31,963 nt of DNA from Oscillospiraceae bacterium. GTDB taxonomy: Bacteria; Bacillota; Clostridia; Oscillospirales; Ruminococcaceae. Below are positions 22,985-30,433 of the stretch, piece by piece; within the stretch, counting starts at the first letter, position 1; every line of letters begins with the position of its first letter. Location: NCBI GenBank assembly GCA_016296485.1, contig JAEDJF010000003.1:1-31963 (forward strand), given 5' to 3'. The notes beneath the pieces were generated by a model. That model searched no databases and had not been told where the DNA came from. It was given only the letters and a program-made list of their open reading frames with translations. The translations under genes were made by a program, and so were the position numbers.

Positions 22985-24820
22985 CTATTCTTCGCTGTCG
23001 AGGAACGCCCGGAGGGATTTCGCCGCCGCGGCGGTCATTCCCGGCGCCGCCGCAAGCTCCTCCTCCGTCGCGGCTTTTATCGCCTTCATCGTTTTGAAAT
23101 GCTTCAAAAGGGCGGCGGCGCGCTTCGGACCGACGCCCTCCGCCTTTGTTATGAACAGCTCAAAATTGGTTTTGCTGTGCTTCTGGCGGCTGTAAGTGAT
23201 GGTGTAGCGGTGGACCTCGTCCTGGACGGAGGTGACGAAATTAAAGACCTCCCGCACGGGCGAAATTGCGATTTCGCCGCCGTTTTTGGCTATTGCCCTC
23301 GTTCTGTGGCGGTCGTCCTTGACCATTCCGAAAAGGGGCACGGCAATTCCGAGGCGGTCAAAAAGCTCCTGCACCGCCGCGACGTGACCCTTGCCGCCGT
23401 CGAGAAGAATGAGGTCGGGCATTTTCCCGAAGGAAGTCCCCTTCTCCTTTTCCTCCTCGTAATGGCTGAAGCGGCGCTCCAGCATTTCGCACATACAGGC
23501 GTAGTCGTCCGGCGCCGCCATATCTTTAAAGGAAAATTTGCGGTAGTCGCCGCGCTTTGGGCGGGCGTTTTCATAGACGACCATTCCGCCGACGACTGTC
23601 TCCGAACCGAAGTTTGAAATATCGTACGCCTCTATCCGCTCCGGCGGCTTTTCGAGCCCGAGCATTCTTGCGAGCTCGTCGAGCACCGCCACCTCCCGGC
23701 TGGTGCGGAGGTTTTCGTGGGAAAGGCGCTCCGCCGCGTTATTATATGCCATTTCGGTTGTCTTACGGCGCTCGCCCTTTTGCGGAACGATGATTGTGAC
23801 CTTGCGCCCGGCTTTTTCCGAAAGCCAGCGGGAAAGAAGCTCCCCGTCATCGCAGGGCTCATGGAGGGCTATCTCCTTGGGAATATCGGTCTTTTCGGCG
23901 TAAAAGCCCTGAATAAACTCCGTTACGGAGGCGGGGTCCGTCCCGAAATCCTTAAGAATATATTCGTCCTTGTCAACGAGCTTTCCGCCCCTGAAGCTGA
24001 GCACCACGGCGCAGCAGGTTTCGCCGCTTTGAGCAACGGCGATGACGTCCTGTTCCTCAACCTTTGAAAAGACCACCTTCTGGCGGCTGGCGATGCCCTC
24101 AATGGCGCGTATCCGGTCGCGCAGAATCGCCGCCCGCTCGAAATCCTCCGCCTCGGCGGCGGCGTACATTCTCTCCGTAAGCTTATCTATCGACGCGGTG
24201 CTTCCGCCCTTTATGAACTCAAGGGCTTCGGCAAGGGTCTCGTTATAGTCCTTTTCGGAAATTTTTCCACAGCAGACGCCCATGCAGTTCTTGATATAGA
24301 AATTGAGGCAGGGTCTCGTTTTGCCGAACTCCTGGGGAAATTTCTTCGTGCAGGTGGGGAGCATAAACGCTTTGTTTGCTTCCGCAACTGTCTGGCGCAC
24401 GACATAGGAGCTGATATAAGGTCCGATGTACTCGGCGCCGTCGTCGTTTTTCTGCAAAACGCCCGTCAGCCTGCTGTAGGGACCGGGCGAAATCCTGACG
24501 TAGCTGTACCCCTTGTCGTCTTTAAGAAGAATATTGTATTTCGGGGCGTACTGCTTAATAAGGCTGCACTCGAGAATAAGCGCCTCAAACTCGCTGTCCG
24601 TCACGATATAGTCGAAGTCATAGACGTGCTCAACCATTCGGTACACCTTCGGAAGGTGCTTTTCCACGTTGCGGAAATAGCTCGTGACGCGGTTTTTGAG
24701 TTTTTTCGCCTTGCCGACATAAATTACTTTTCCGCTTTTGTCGTGCATTATATAGACGCCGGGCTCCATCGGGAGGCTCAGCGTTTTTTTATGAAGATAC
24801 GGAAGTCTCGGGTTATCCAA
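22985..24820 (-). CDS. uvrC: excinuclease ABC subunit C (UvrC)
   Basis: A 611-residue nucleotide-excision repair nuclease, which makes both incisions around a lesion handed over by UvrB. Domains in order: the GIY-YIG nuclease (PGVYIMHDKSGKVIYVGKAKKL, about residues 20-95), a Cys cluster (CTKKF...CLNFYIKNCMGVCC), the UVR helix hairpin binding UvrB (about 205-240), an RNase H-like nuclease (RIEAYDISNFGSETVVGGMVV, LILLDGGKGHVAAV) and two C-terminal helix-hairpin-helix motifs (AEGVGPKRAAALLKHF and AAAPGMTAAAAKSL). The start is TTG at 24820, nine bases after GGAG; an ATG just upstream is out of frame and hits a stop. The terminator after ptsH lies upstream. Confidence 0.97.
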   Translation of the reverse strand: MDNPRLPYLHKKTLSLPMEPGVYIMHDKSGKVIYVGKAKKLKNRVTSYFRNVEKHLPKVYRMVEHVYDFDYIVTDSEFEALILECSLIKQYAPKYNILLKDDKGYSYVRISPGPYSRLTGVLQKNDDGAEYIGPYISSYVVRQTVAEANKAFMLPTCTKKFPQEFGKTRPCLNFYIKNCMGVCCGKISEKDYNETLAEALEFIKGGSTASIDKLTERMYAAAEAEDFERAAILRDRIRAIEGIASRQKVVFSKVEEQDVIAVAQSGETCCAVVLSFRGGKLVDKDEYILKDFGTDPASVTEFIQGFYAEKTDIPKEIALHEPCDDGELLSRWLSEKAGRKVTIIVPQKGERRKTTEMAYNNAAERLSHENLRTSREVAVLDELARMLGLEKPPERIEAYDISNFGSETVVGGMVVYENARPKRGDYRKFSFKDMAAPDDYACMCEMLERRFSHYEEEKEKGTSFGKMPDLILLDGGKGHVAAVQELFDRLGIAVPLFGMVKDDRHRTRAIAKNGGEIAISPVREVFNFVTSVQDEVHRYTITYSRQKHSKTNFELFITKAEGVGPKRAAALLKHFKTMKAIKAATEEELAAAPGMTAAAAKSLRAFLDSEE

Positions 24821-24874
24821 AGCGCATTGCTCCTTTCCGGCTTTTCACGGCGCTTTTGCCGCATTTCATCATAA

Positions 24875-24908
24875 CAAAAAGCACCGCAAATAATCTACCT
24901 GCGGTGCT
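24875..24908 (-). terminator. intrinsic terminator after ptsH
   Basis: A 9-bp stem AGCACCGCA/TGCGGTGCT with an 11-base loop, followed on the minus strand by five T. It lies 18 bases after the ptsH stop. Confidence 0.8.
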
Positions 24909-24926
24909 GTTTTTTCTGTCTTTTGC

Positions 24927-25190
24927 TCAGTCGGTGAAACCGGACTCTACGAGTTTTACGAGAGCGTCTACTGCTGCTTCCTCGTCGACACCGTCGGCAA
25001 TTATGGTGATTTCGGTGCCGCCGACAATTCCGAGGGAAAGCACGCCGAGAAGGCTCTTTGCGTTTACTCTTCTCTCGTCTTTCTCAACCCAAATGGAGGA
25101 TTTGAACTCATTGGATTTCTGGATAAAAAAAGTAGCGGGGCGGGCATGAAGACCAACCTGATTTTGAACTTTAACAACACTGGAAAACAT
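24927..25190 (-). CDS. ptsH: HPr phosphocarrier protein
   Basis: An 87-residue phosphocarrier of the sugar phosphotransferase system. Starting at the ATG at 25190, His15 falls in VGLHARPA and Ser46 in AKSLLGVLSL, which match the standard HPr numbering exactly. This and the GAGGAG site eight bases upstream decide against the in-frame GTG at 25199. His15 takes phosphate from enzyme I; Ser46 is the HPr kinase site used in carbon catabolite control with CcpA. The presence of both suggests HPr rather than Crh. It is a single-gene unit with its own promoter and terminator; ptsI is not in the window. Confidence 0.95.
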   Translation of the reverse strand: MFSSVVKVQNQVGLHARPATFFIQKSNEFKSSIWVEKDERRVNAKSLLGVLSLGIVGGTEITIIADGVDEEAAVDALVKLVESGFTD

Positions 25191-25229
25191 GTTATTCACT
25201 CCTCACAAACTCACAAAATTTCTGTTTAC

Positions 25230-25272
25230 ATTATAACAGTTAGAAAGATTTAATTCAATTATTAGAAAGATT
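25230..25272 (-). promoter_or_regulatory. ptsH promoter with two 11-bp direct repeats
   Basis: TTGAAT (25253-25258), 17 bases, TATAAT (25230-25235), with an extended TGT before the -10. Two identical copies of TTAGAAAGATT (plus strand) lie at 25240-25250, inside the spacer, and at 25262-25272, just upstream of the -35. They are 22 bp apart, two helical turns. Confidence 0.75.
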
Positions 25273-25328
25273 TTCTATACATATTCTATAACCGGACAAA
25301 GGTTTCGCCGATTCTTTGTAAGATTTGA

Positions 25329-26054
25329 CTAAAAGATTTCCACCATCAACAGCAAGTTATACAGTATCGGAACCAAAAGCGACGGCAAAAGATTTGCGGT
25401 CTTGATTTTAGAATCGGTGATGAAGTTGAAACCGATACACATTATAAGCGCGCTTCCGACCATATTGAACTGGGTCATCATATTTCCGCAGCTTTCGAGT
25501 AAAGGCGAAATGGAGGAGGCGAAAAGGCTTATGATCCCCTGGTAAATGAAAACAGGAACGGCGGAAAAAATGACCCCGGAGCCCATTGTTGAGGCGAGCA
25601 CAACGGAGGTCACTCCGTCGAGGACGCTTTTTACCAAAAGAAGGCTGCTGTCGCCGGAGAGACCGTCGTTAAGGGCGCCCATAATTCCCATTGATCCGAT
25701 ACAGAAAATTATCGAGGAGGACACGAAGCCCTTTGCGAAGCCGTCGGATTTCAGCCTTTTCTCAATCGAAAGCCCGAAATTATTGATTCTGTCGTCAAGG
25801 CGAAGCGCTTCGCCGAAAAAAGTACCTATAACAAGGCTCAAAAGTAAAAGCATTCCGCCGTTGTCGCCAAGTTTTCCGTCGGCTCCGACGGAAATCATCG
25901 TAGTAATTACTCCGTTTAATCCGATAACGAAAACTGCCACGCCCTCAACCTTAAGAATACTGTTCATAAGGCTCTCTTTGACTCCCTTTTTAAGAAGCAA
26001 TCCGAGGGAGCTGCCCGCGATAATCGCTATTATGTTTACGATTGTTCCTGTCAT
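25329..26054 (-). CDS. DUF554 family membrane protein
   Basis: A 241-residue integral membrane protein of the DUF554 family, with about seven hydrophobic segments. Characteristic stretches are GTIVNIIAIIAGSSLGLLLKKG at the start, FCIGSMGIMGALNDGLSGD in the middle and FNMVGSALIMCIGFNFI near the end. No biochemical role is established; a transporter-like function is often supposed. Its ATG overlaps the trmD stop (ATGA), so translation is coupled to trmD and it belongs to that transcript. No clear terminator is seen after it; the 138 bases to ptsH carry the ptsH promoter. Confidence 0.9.
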   Translation of the reverse strand: MTGTIVNIIAIIAGSSLGLLLKKGVKESLMNSILKVEGVAVFVIGLNGVITTMISVGADGKLGDNGGMLLLLSLVIGTFFGEALRLDDRINNFGLSIEKRLKSDGFAKGFVSSSIIFCIGSMGIMGALNDGLSGDSSLLLVKSVLDGVTSVVLASTMGSGVIFSAVPVFIYQGIISLFASSISPLLESCGNMMTQFNMVGSALIMCIGFNFITDSKIKTANLLPSLLVPILYNLLLMVEIF

Positions 26055-26752
26055 CTATTTTTGTCCTCGTTCTTTTGAATCATATCCGGGCGCTTTTCGG
26101 CGGTGCGCCTTACCGCTTCGGCGTGGCGCCAATCGGAAATCAGCTTATGGTTTCCGCTCAAAAGCACCTCCGGCACGGCTTTTTCGTGCCAGACCTGTGG
26201 TCTTGTGTACTGGGGATATTCAAGGAGCCCGGAAAAATGGCTCTCGTCCTCGAAGCAGACGTCCTCGGAGAGGACGCCGTCGCAAAGCCTTGCGACGCAG
26301 TCCGCGAGCACCAGCGCACCGAGCTCGCCGCCGGTTATCACGTAGTCCCCTATTGACACTTCCCTGTCCACAATTTCCTCGATTATGCGCTCATCGACGC
26401 CTTCGTAATGCCCGCAGATTATGAACAGGTGCTCATAATTTTCGGCGAAATCCACCGCCATTTGCTGGTTGAGCACGGCTCCCTGGGGCGACATATAGAT
26501 TACGTAGGGCTTTGAGCACGCTTCCTCACAGACGTGCTCAAAACAGCGAAAAATTGGGTCAGCCTGCATTATCATGCCGTTTCCGCCGCCATATGGGGCG
26601 GAGTCCACCCGCTGATGTTTATCAAGAGTATAGTCCCTTATGTTGTGGCAATACATTTCCACAAAGCCCGCCCGGCGGGCCCTTCCGATGATGCTCGTGC
26701 TCAAAACCGCCTCGCACATTTCGGGAAAAAGCGTCGCAATATCAATCCTCAT
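26051..26752 (-). CDS. trmD: tRNA (guanine-37-N1) methyltransferase TrmD
   Basis: A 233-residue SPOUT-class enzyme that methylates G37 next to the anticodon and prevents frameshifting. It starts MRIDIATLFPEMCEAVL and has the trefoil-knot SAM site: YMSPQGAVLNQ, ICGHYEGVDERI and SIGDYVITGGELGALV, then the C-terminal GLLEYPQYTRPQVW. All are diagnostic. Its start overlaps the end of rimM by 11 bases, with no strong site of its own, consistent with translational coupling. Confidence 0.97.
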   Translation of the reverse strand: MRIDIATLFPEMCEAVLSTSIIGRARRAGFVEMYCHNIRDYTLDKHQRVDSAPYGGGNGMIMQADPIFRCFEHVCEEACSKPYVIYMSPQGAVLNQQMAVDFAENYEHLFIICGHYEGVDERIIEEIVDREVSIGDYVITGGELGALVLADCVARLCDGVLSEDVCFEDESHFSGLLEYPQYTRPQVWHEKAVPEVLLSGNHKLISDWRHAEAVRRTAEKRPDMIQKNEDKNR

Positions 26753-27257
26753 CGTCGAAAAGTCCTTTCATGGGGATTATATAGAGAACGCCGGAATCAA
26801 TATCCACTCTGTCAATAACCTGTGGAATTGCGGGAATCCATGTTTCTTTTTTGTCCGCGTCTCGGACACAGTATATATCATTGGCGCCGGTGGCGGCAAC
26901 ATCGTAAACCTCGCCGTAAACGGTTCCGTTCTCGGAATCAACCACCTTTAAGCCTATAATATCCTGAATAAAGTATTCGCCTTTTTTCATCGGAATATCA
27001 TTTCTGTTCATATAGAGGGTCTTTCCGATGAATTTTCTTGCGTCCTCTGGGGTATCTATCCCCTTGAGCTTCACAAGATAGACGTTTTTATGGGGTTTGA
27101 TATATTTTACCGAAAATTCTTCCGCGCCGTTTTCGTCGAAATAAACCTTTTTTGCGCGCTCGACGTCCCCGGGGTCGCACCAGGGATACAGGCGCATATC
27201 GCCGCGGATTCCGTGGGTGGTGACAATTTCGCCCACCTCGAGAAATTCTTTTCTCAT
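26742..27257 (-). CDS. rimM: ribosome maturation factor RimM
   Basis: A 171-residue protein that helps mature the 30S head and binds ribosomal protein S19. The N-terminal domain carries EVGEIVTTHGIRGDMRLYPW, and the C-terminal PRC barrel runs from about YFIQDIIGLKVVDSENG to VLYIIPMKGLFDDED. The ATG at 27257 follows GAGGGAGAACTT; an upstream in-frame start at 27287 is not supported. It lies 57 bases after khpA and overlaps trmD by 11. Confidence 0.96.
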   Translation of the reverse strand: MRKEFLEVGEIVTTHGIRGDMRLYPWCDPGDVERAKKVYFDENGAEEFSVKYIKPHKNVYLVKLKGIDTPEDARKFIGKTLYMNRNDIPMKKGEYFIQDIIGLKVVDSENGTVYGEVYDVAATGANDIYCVRDADKKETWIPAIPQVIDRVDIDSGVLYIIPMKGLFDDED

Positions 27258-27314
27258 AAGTTCTCCCTCGTATAATTCCCCCGCCAAAAAATTTGACGAG
27301 GGAATTCGTTTCGA

Positions 27315-27548
27315 TTATTCAATCGTGACGGCAACTTTCTTGCCGGCACGGTTAGCGGCAGTGCGCATAAGGGTGCGGATTGCCCGGGCAATTTTGCCCT
27401 GGCGTCCGATGACTCTTCCCATATCGGCGGGAGCCACGTGAAGGTGGTAAACAACGGTACCCTCTTCGTCCGGCTCGTCCACTGTTACAGAAACTGCGTC
27501 CTTATCCTCCACAAGTCCGCGTGCGATAACAGCAAGCAGTTCTTCCAT
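27315..27548 (-). CDS. khpA: KH-domain RNA-binding protein KhpA (YlqC)
   Basis: A 77-residue single KH-domain protein. The RNA-binding loop is GRQG in MGRVIGRQGKIARAIRTL, and MEELLAVIARGLVEDKDAVSV is the usual KhpA N-terminus. KhpA pairs with KhpB to bind RNA and influences cell division and wall growth in streptococci. The ATG at 27548 has CCGGAGGGCCG in front. It sits between rpsP (17 bases) and rimM, its standard place. Confidence 0.94.
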   Translation of the reverse strand: MEELLAVIARGLVEDKDAVSVTVDEPDEEGTVVYHLHVAPADMGRVIGRQGKIARAIRTLMRTAANRAGKKVAVTIE

Positions 27549-27565
27549 ATTTCGGCCCTCCGGCA

Positions 27566-27811
27566 TTATTTAAGAACGCCTTCGATTTTGAGAAGAGCTT
27601 TAACGGTATCGGTGGGCTGTGCGCCGCTGGCGATCCATTTCTCAACCTTCTCTGCGTCAACTTTGATTACGGAAGGCTCTTTGGTGGGGTCATAGTAACC
27701 GACCTCTTCAATGAAGCGGCCATCTCTGGGATAACGGGAATCGGCAACTACGATACGGTAGAAAGGTGCTTTCTTTGCGCCCATGCGACGAAGTCTGATT
27801 TTAACGGACAT
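27566..27811 (-). CDS. rpsP: 30S ribosomal protein S16
   Basis: An 81-residue ribosomal protein. VKIRLRRMGAKKAPFYRIVVADSR and GRFIEEVGYYDPTKEP are the S16 signature. The start follows AGGAGGAAAAACCA. It is the first gene of the rpsP-khpA-rimM-trmD-DUF554 run, 69 bases after ffh. Confidence 0.98.
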   Translation of the reverse strand: MSVKIRLRRMGAKKAPFYRIVVADSRYPRDGRFIEEVGYYDPTKEPSVIKVDAEKVEKWIASGAQPTDTVKALLKIEGVLK

Positions 27812-27880
27812 TGGTTTTTCCTCCTATGGTGAAAAATAATTTTTTAGTATTTATCAAAGGCTTTCGCCTAAAGACCTTGG

Positions 27881-29251
27881 TTAAAAGGGCATTCCGCCGA
27901 GACCGCCCTGATTTTGCATCTGGCTCATCATCTGGCGCATTTTTTTACCCTGCTTTCCGTTGCCGGAAAGCTGTTTCATCATTTTCTGCATCTGCTCAAA
28001 CTGCTTCAAAAGGCGGTTTACGTCCTCGACCTTCGTTCCGCTTCCGGCGGCAATTCTTCTCTTGCGCTGGGCGGAGATTATGGAGGGCTTCGCGCGCTCT
28101 TTCTTGGTCATTGAGTTGATGATTGCTTCGGTGATAACGAGCTGTTTTTCGCCCTTTTCGGCTTCCTCGTCGGTAAGTTTTTTCTTCGCGCCGGGAAGCA
28201 TCGAAACGATCTGGCTTAAGGAGCCCATTTTCCGAACCTGCTTCATCTGTTCGAGAAGGTCGTTCATATCGAAGCTGTTTTCGCCGAGCTTTTTCGCCAT
28301 TTCTGCGGCTTTCTTGGCGTCCATTTCCTCTTCGGCTTTTTCAATGAGGGTGAGCACGTCGCCCATTCCGAGGATTCGGGAAGCCATTCTTTCCGGGTAA
28401 AAGGGCTCAAGGTCGGTGAGCTTTTCGCCGCTGCCCACGAATTTAATCGGGGCGCCGGTCACCGCTCTTACGGAGAGCGCCGCGCCGCCGCGGGTATCGC
28501 CGTCGAGCTTGGTAAGGATTGTACCGGTGATGCCGAGCTTCTCATTGAAGCTGGCGGCAACGTTGACGGCATCCTGACCGGTCATGGAGTCGATTACGAG
28601 GAGAATTTCCTCCGGGTGGAACTGCTCCTTCAAGCGAAGCAGTTCGTCCATCAGCTCCGTATCAATATGGAGACGACCGGCGGTATCGAGAATAACGATA
28701 TCGTTGCCGTAGTCCTTTGCGTGGGAAATTGCCTTTTTGGCAATTTCAACGGGGTCAATCTGACCCATTTCAAAAACCGGAACGTCAATCTGGCTTCCGA
28801 CGACTTTGAGCTGGTCGATTGCCGCCGGACGGTAAACGTCGCAGGCGACGAGAAGCGGGCGTCTCCCCTGTTTCTTGAAATGGAGGGCGAGCTTTCCGGA
28901 ATGGGTGGTTTTACCGGAGCCCTGGAGACCTACCATCATAATGACGGTGGGGATTTTTGACGAGAAATTTATCCGGGCGTTGGATTCGCCCATAAGAGCG
29001 GTTAGCTCCTCGTTGACTATTTTAATTACATGCTGTGCCGGGGTAAGGCTTTCGAGCACCTCGGCTCCAACGGCTCTTTCGCTTACCTTTGCGACGAAAT
29101 CTTTCGCAACCTTATAGTTGACGTCCGCCTCAAGGAGCGCAAGGCGCACCTCGCGCATTGCGGCTTTTACGTCGCTCTCGGTCAGCTTTCCTTTATTTCT
29201 GAGTTTTTTGAAAACCGCAGAAAGCTTATCGGATAATCCTTCAAATGCCAT
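27881..29251 (-). CDS. ffh: signal recognition particle protein Ffh
   Basis: A 456-residue GTPase that binds 4.5S/scRNA and signal sequences and delivers ribosomes to FtsY. The N-domain starts AFEGLSDKLSAVFKKL. The G-domain has the P-loop GLQGSGKTT, DTAGRLHID and TKLDGDTRGGAALSV. The C-terminal M-domain (from about residue 325) is Met-rich, with IISAQRKRRIAAGSG and a flexible tail ending GGLGGMPF. It lies 15 bases after ylxM, in one operon. No SRP RNA gene was seen in the window. Confidence 0.98.
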   Translation of the reverse strand: MAFEGLSDKLSAVFKKLRNKGKLTESDVKAAMREVRLALLEADVNYKVAKDFVAKVSERAVGAEVLESLTPAQHVIKIVNEELTALMGESNARINFSSKIPTVIMMVGLQGSGKTTHSGKLALHFKKQGRRPLLVACDVYRPAAIDQLKVVGSQIDVPVFEMGQIDPVEIAKKAISHAKDYGNDIVILDTAGRLHIDTELMDELLRLKEQFHPEEILLVIDSMTGQDAVNVAASFNEKLGITGTILTKLDGDTRGGAALSVRAVTGAPIKFVGSGEKLTDLEPFYPERMASRILGMGDVLTLIEKAEEEMDAKKAAEMAKKLGENSFDMNDLLEQMKQVRKMGSLSQIVSMLPGAKKKLTDEEAEKGEKQLVITEAIINSMTKKERAKPSIISAQRKRRIAAGSGTKVEDVNRLLKQFEQMQKMMKQLSGNGKQGKKMRQMMSQMQNQGGLGGMPF

Positions 29252-29266
29252 TTATCAAAATCTCCG

Positions 29267-29629
29267 TTAATCGTTAAGGTGGCTCGCAACGCGGACGATT
29301 TCAGCCGTGTGCTGGGTGATTTCACGAATTGTCGCTCCGCGAACGCTGTCGTCGTCAATGGCGCGCGCCTCGCTGATAATAGTGTCGAGACCGTTTTGTA
29401 TCTCGCGGAAGCGTTTCGCAAGACCGAGCTTCTCCTCCATCTCGAGGAGAGTTGACTCAGCTCTTTTAATGGAGTCGCGGACGCCCTGGCGCGTAATTCC
29501 GAGATGCTCGGAAATTTCGGAAAGGGAAAGGTCGTCGTTATAGTAATAATCTATGACGTCCTGCTGCTTATCGGTAAGAATTTCGCCGTAGAAATCGAAA
29601 AGCAGAGAAATATTCATATCCTTTGCCAC
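29267..29629 (-). CDS. ylxM: YlxM-family DNA-binding protein
   Basis: A 120-residue helix-turn-helix protein resembling the sigma-70 region 4 fold. MNISLLFDFYGEILTDKQ, DLSLSEISEHLGITRQGVRDSI and the EEKLGL segment are the family signature. YlxM is always found next to ffh and is thought to act with the SRP pathway; in streptococci it interacts with Ffh and SRP RNA. The start is taken as GTG at 29629, eight bases after GGGGGC and close to the usual family N-terminus. The ATG at 29617 has its AAGGA too near, and an open frame runs further upstream through the promoter. Confidence 0.9.
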   Translation of the reverse strand: MAKDMNISLLFDFYGEILTDKQQDVIDYYYNDDLSLSEISEHLGITRQGVRDSIKRAESTLLEMEEKLGLAKRFREIQNGLDTIISEARAIDDDSVRGATIREITQHTAEIVRVASHLND

Positions 29630-29655
29630 AGGTTTCCGCCCCCTTTGTTTTGTTT

Positions 29656-29678
29656 TTGTAAAGCATTTCGCTTTACAA
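29656..29678 (-). other. hairpin at the 5' end of the ylxM-ffh leader
   Basis: A perfect 9-bp inverted repeat (TTGTAAAGC with GCTTTACAA around a 5-base loop) begins about six bases after the expected transcription start. It could stabilise the mRNA or be an operator. Confidence 0.6.
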
Positions 29679-29690
29679 TATAACGTTATT

Positions 29691-29719
29691 ATTATAAAGG
29701 AAAAACCTTTACATGTCAA
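29691..29719 (-). promoter_or_regulatory. consensus sigma-A promoter of ylxM-ffh
   Basis: A perfect TTGACA (29714-29719), 17-base spacer and TATAAT (29691-29696) on the minus strand. It should be strong and constitutive and probably also drives rpsP and the genes after it. Confidence 0.92.
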
Positions 29720-29790
29720 GTACTTTTTGTGCGTTTTTTATAAATTTGAGTATAGTATTTTGGGAAGAAGCAATAAGCAAAATTTGCATA

Positions 29791-29822
29791 AAAAAGTGCC
29801 GCTCCGAAACGGAGCGGCACTT
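29791..29822 (-). terminator. terminator after eutQ
   Basis: A 13-bp stem AAGTGCCGCTCCG/CGGAGCGGCACTT with an AAA loop, followed on the minus strand by five T. A 22-bp palindrome (29823-29844) adjoins it and overlaps the eutQ stop codon. Confidence 0.9.
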
Positions 29823-29835
29823 AATCAATAATTAA

Positions 29836-30294
29836 TTATTGATTTGCCCAGTCTGCAGGGTAGGTTACGTAAATGAATCTTACGTGATCCGGAGTGGAGA
29901 AATGAATGCTGGTGCCTTTAGGAATAAAGGTCATGTCGCCTGCGTGTGCAGTGACGTCACCGGCTTCAGATTTCAGAACCATGGTACCATCGATGATGTA
30001 CTCGACTTCATCGTAGTTAAGAGTCCAAGGGAACTCGGTACCTTCTCTGAGCTCCATAACACCAGCTCCAAGGCGAGGAGACTCTTCAAGAGTGAGTACG
30101 TCGAGTGCGAAAGTCTTATCCTGTGCGGCAGGGCCGATATCAAAGGGGAAAGGCTCGCATTCGACAGTTGCAGTCTTGATGCTCATCATACCGTTGGAAA
30201 GAACGTTGCGTTCAAAGGGCATGGAGTCTTCATTTTTCATATTCTCGCAGACTTTGGCGACAATCTCTTTAATCAGCTGTTCACTGATGTTCAT
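29836..30294 (-). CDS. eutQ: EutQ-like cupin protein of ethanolamine utilisation
   Basis: A 152-residue protein with a C-terminal cupin (about residues 70-150). The stretch NYDEVEYIIDGTM, then AGDMTFIPKGTSIHF, then VRFIYVTYPADW closely follows the end of enterobacterial EutQ. E. coli EutQ is longer (about 230 residues) and has been reported to have acetate kinase activity; the short form seen here is known from Clostridia. The N-terminus NISEQLIKEIVAKVCENM is a short helix like the targeting peptides of microcompartment cargo, but this is only a resemblance. It starts behind TAGAAGGAGGCGCATTTCA, 139 bases after eutH, with a hairpin between them, and ends the locus. Confidence 0.9.
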   Translation of the reverse strand: MNISEQLIKEIVAKVCENMKNEDSMPFERNVLSNGMMSIKTATVECEPFPFDIGPAAQDKTFALDVLTLEESPRLGAGVMELREGTEFPWTLNYDEVEYIIDGTMVLKSEAGDVTAHAGDMTFIPKGTSIHFSTPDHVRFIYVTYPADWANQ

Positions 30295-30349
30295 TGAAAT
30301 GCGCCTCCTTCTACAGTTATTTTAGGCCGAAGGCCGAAATTTCGTAAGA

Positions 30350-30378
30350 AGAGCACCTATCGCGGCAATAGGCGCTCT
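30350..30378 (-). other. intercistronic hairpin between eutH and eutQ
   Basis: An 11-bp stem (AGAGCGCCTAT with ATAGGTGCTCT, loop TGCCGCG) that is complete only in the minus-strand RNA, because one pair is G-U. No T run follows, so a processing or stability element is more likely than a terminator. Confidence 0.65.
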
Positions 30379-30433
30379 CCAAATCAGATCGCTTCTTAAA
30401 GAAACAACTTTTAAAAGAATATTTCAGTTAAAA

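Noticed and set aside
24821..24926. Separate promoter for uvrC
   Set aside because: Only weak TATGAT-like sequences are present, without a matching -35. Read-through from ptsH cannot be excluded.
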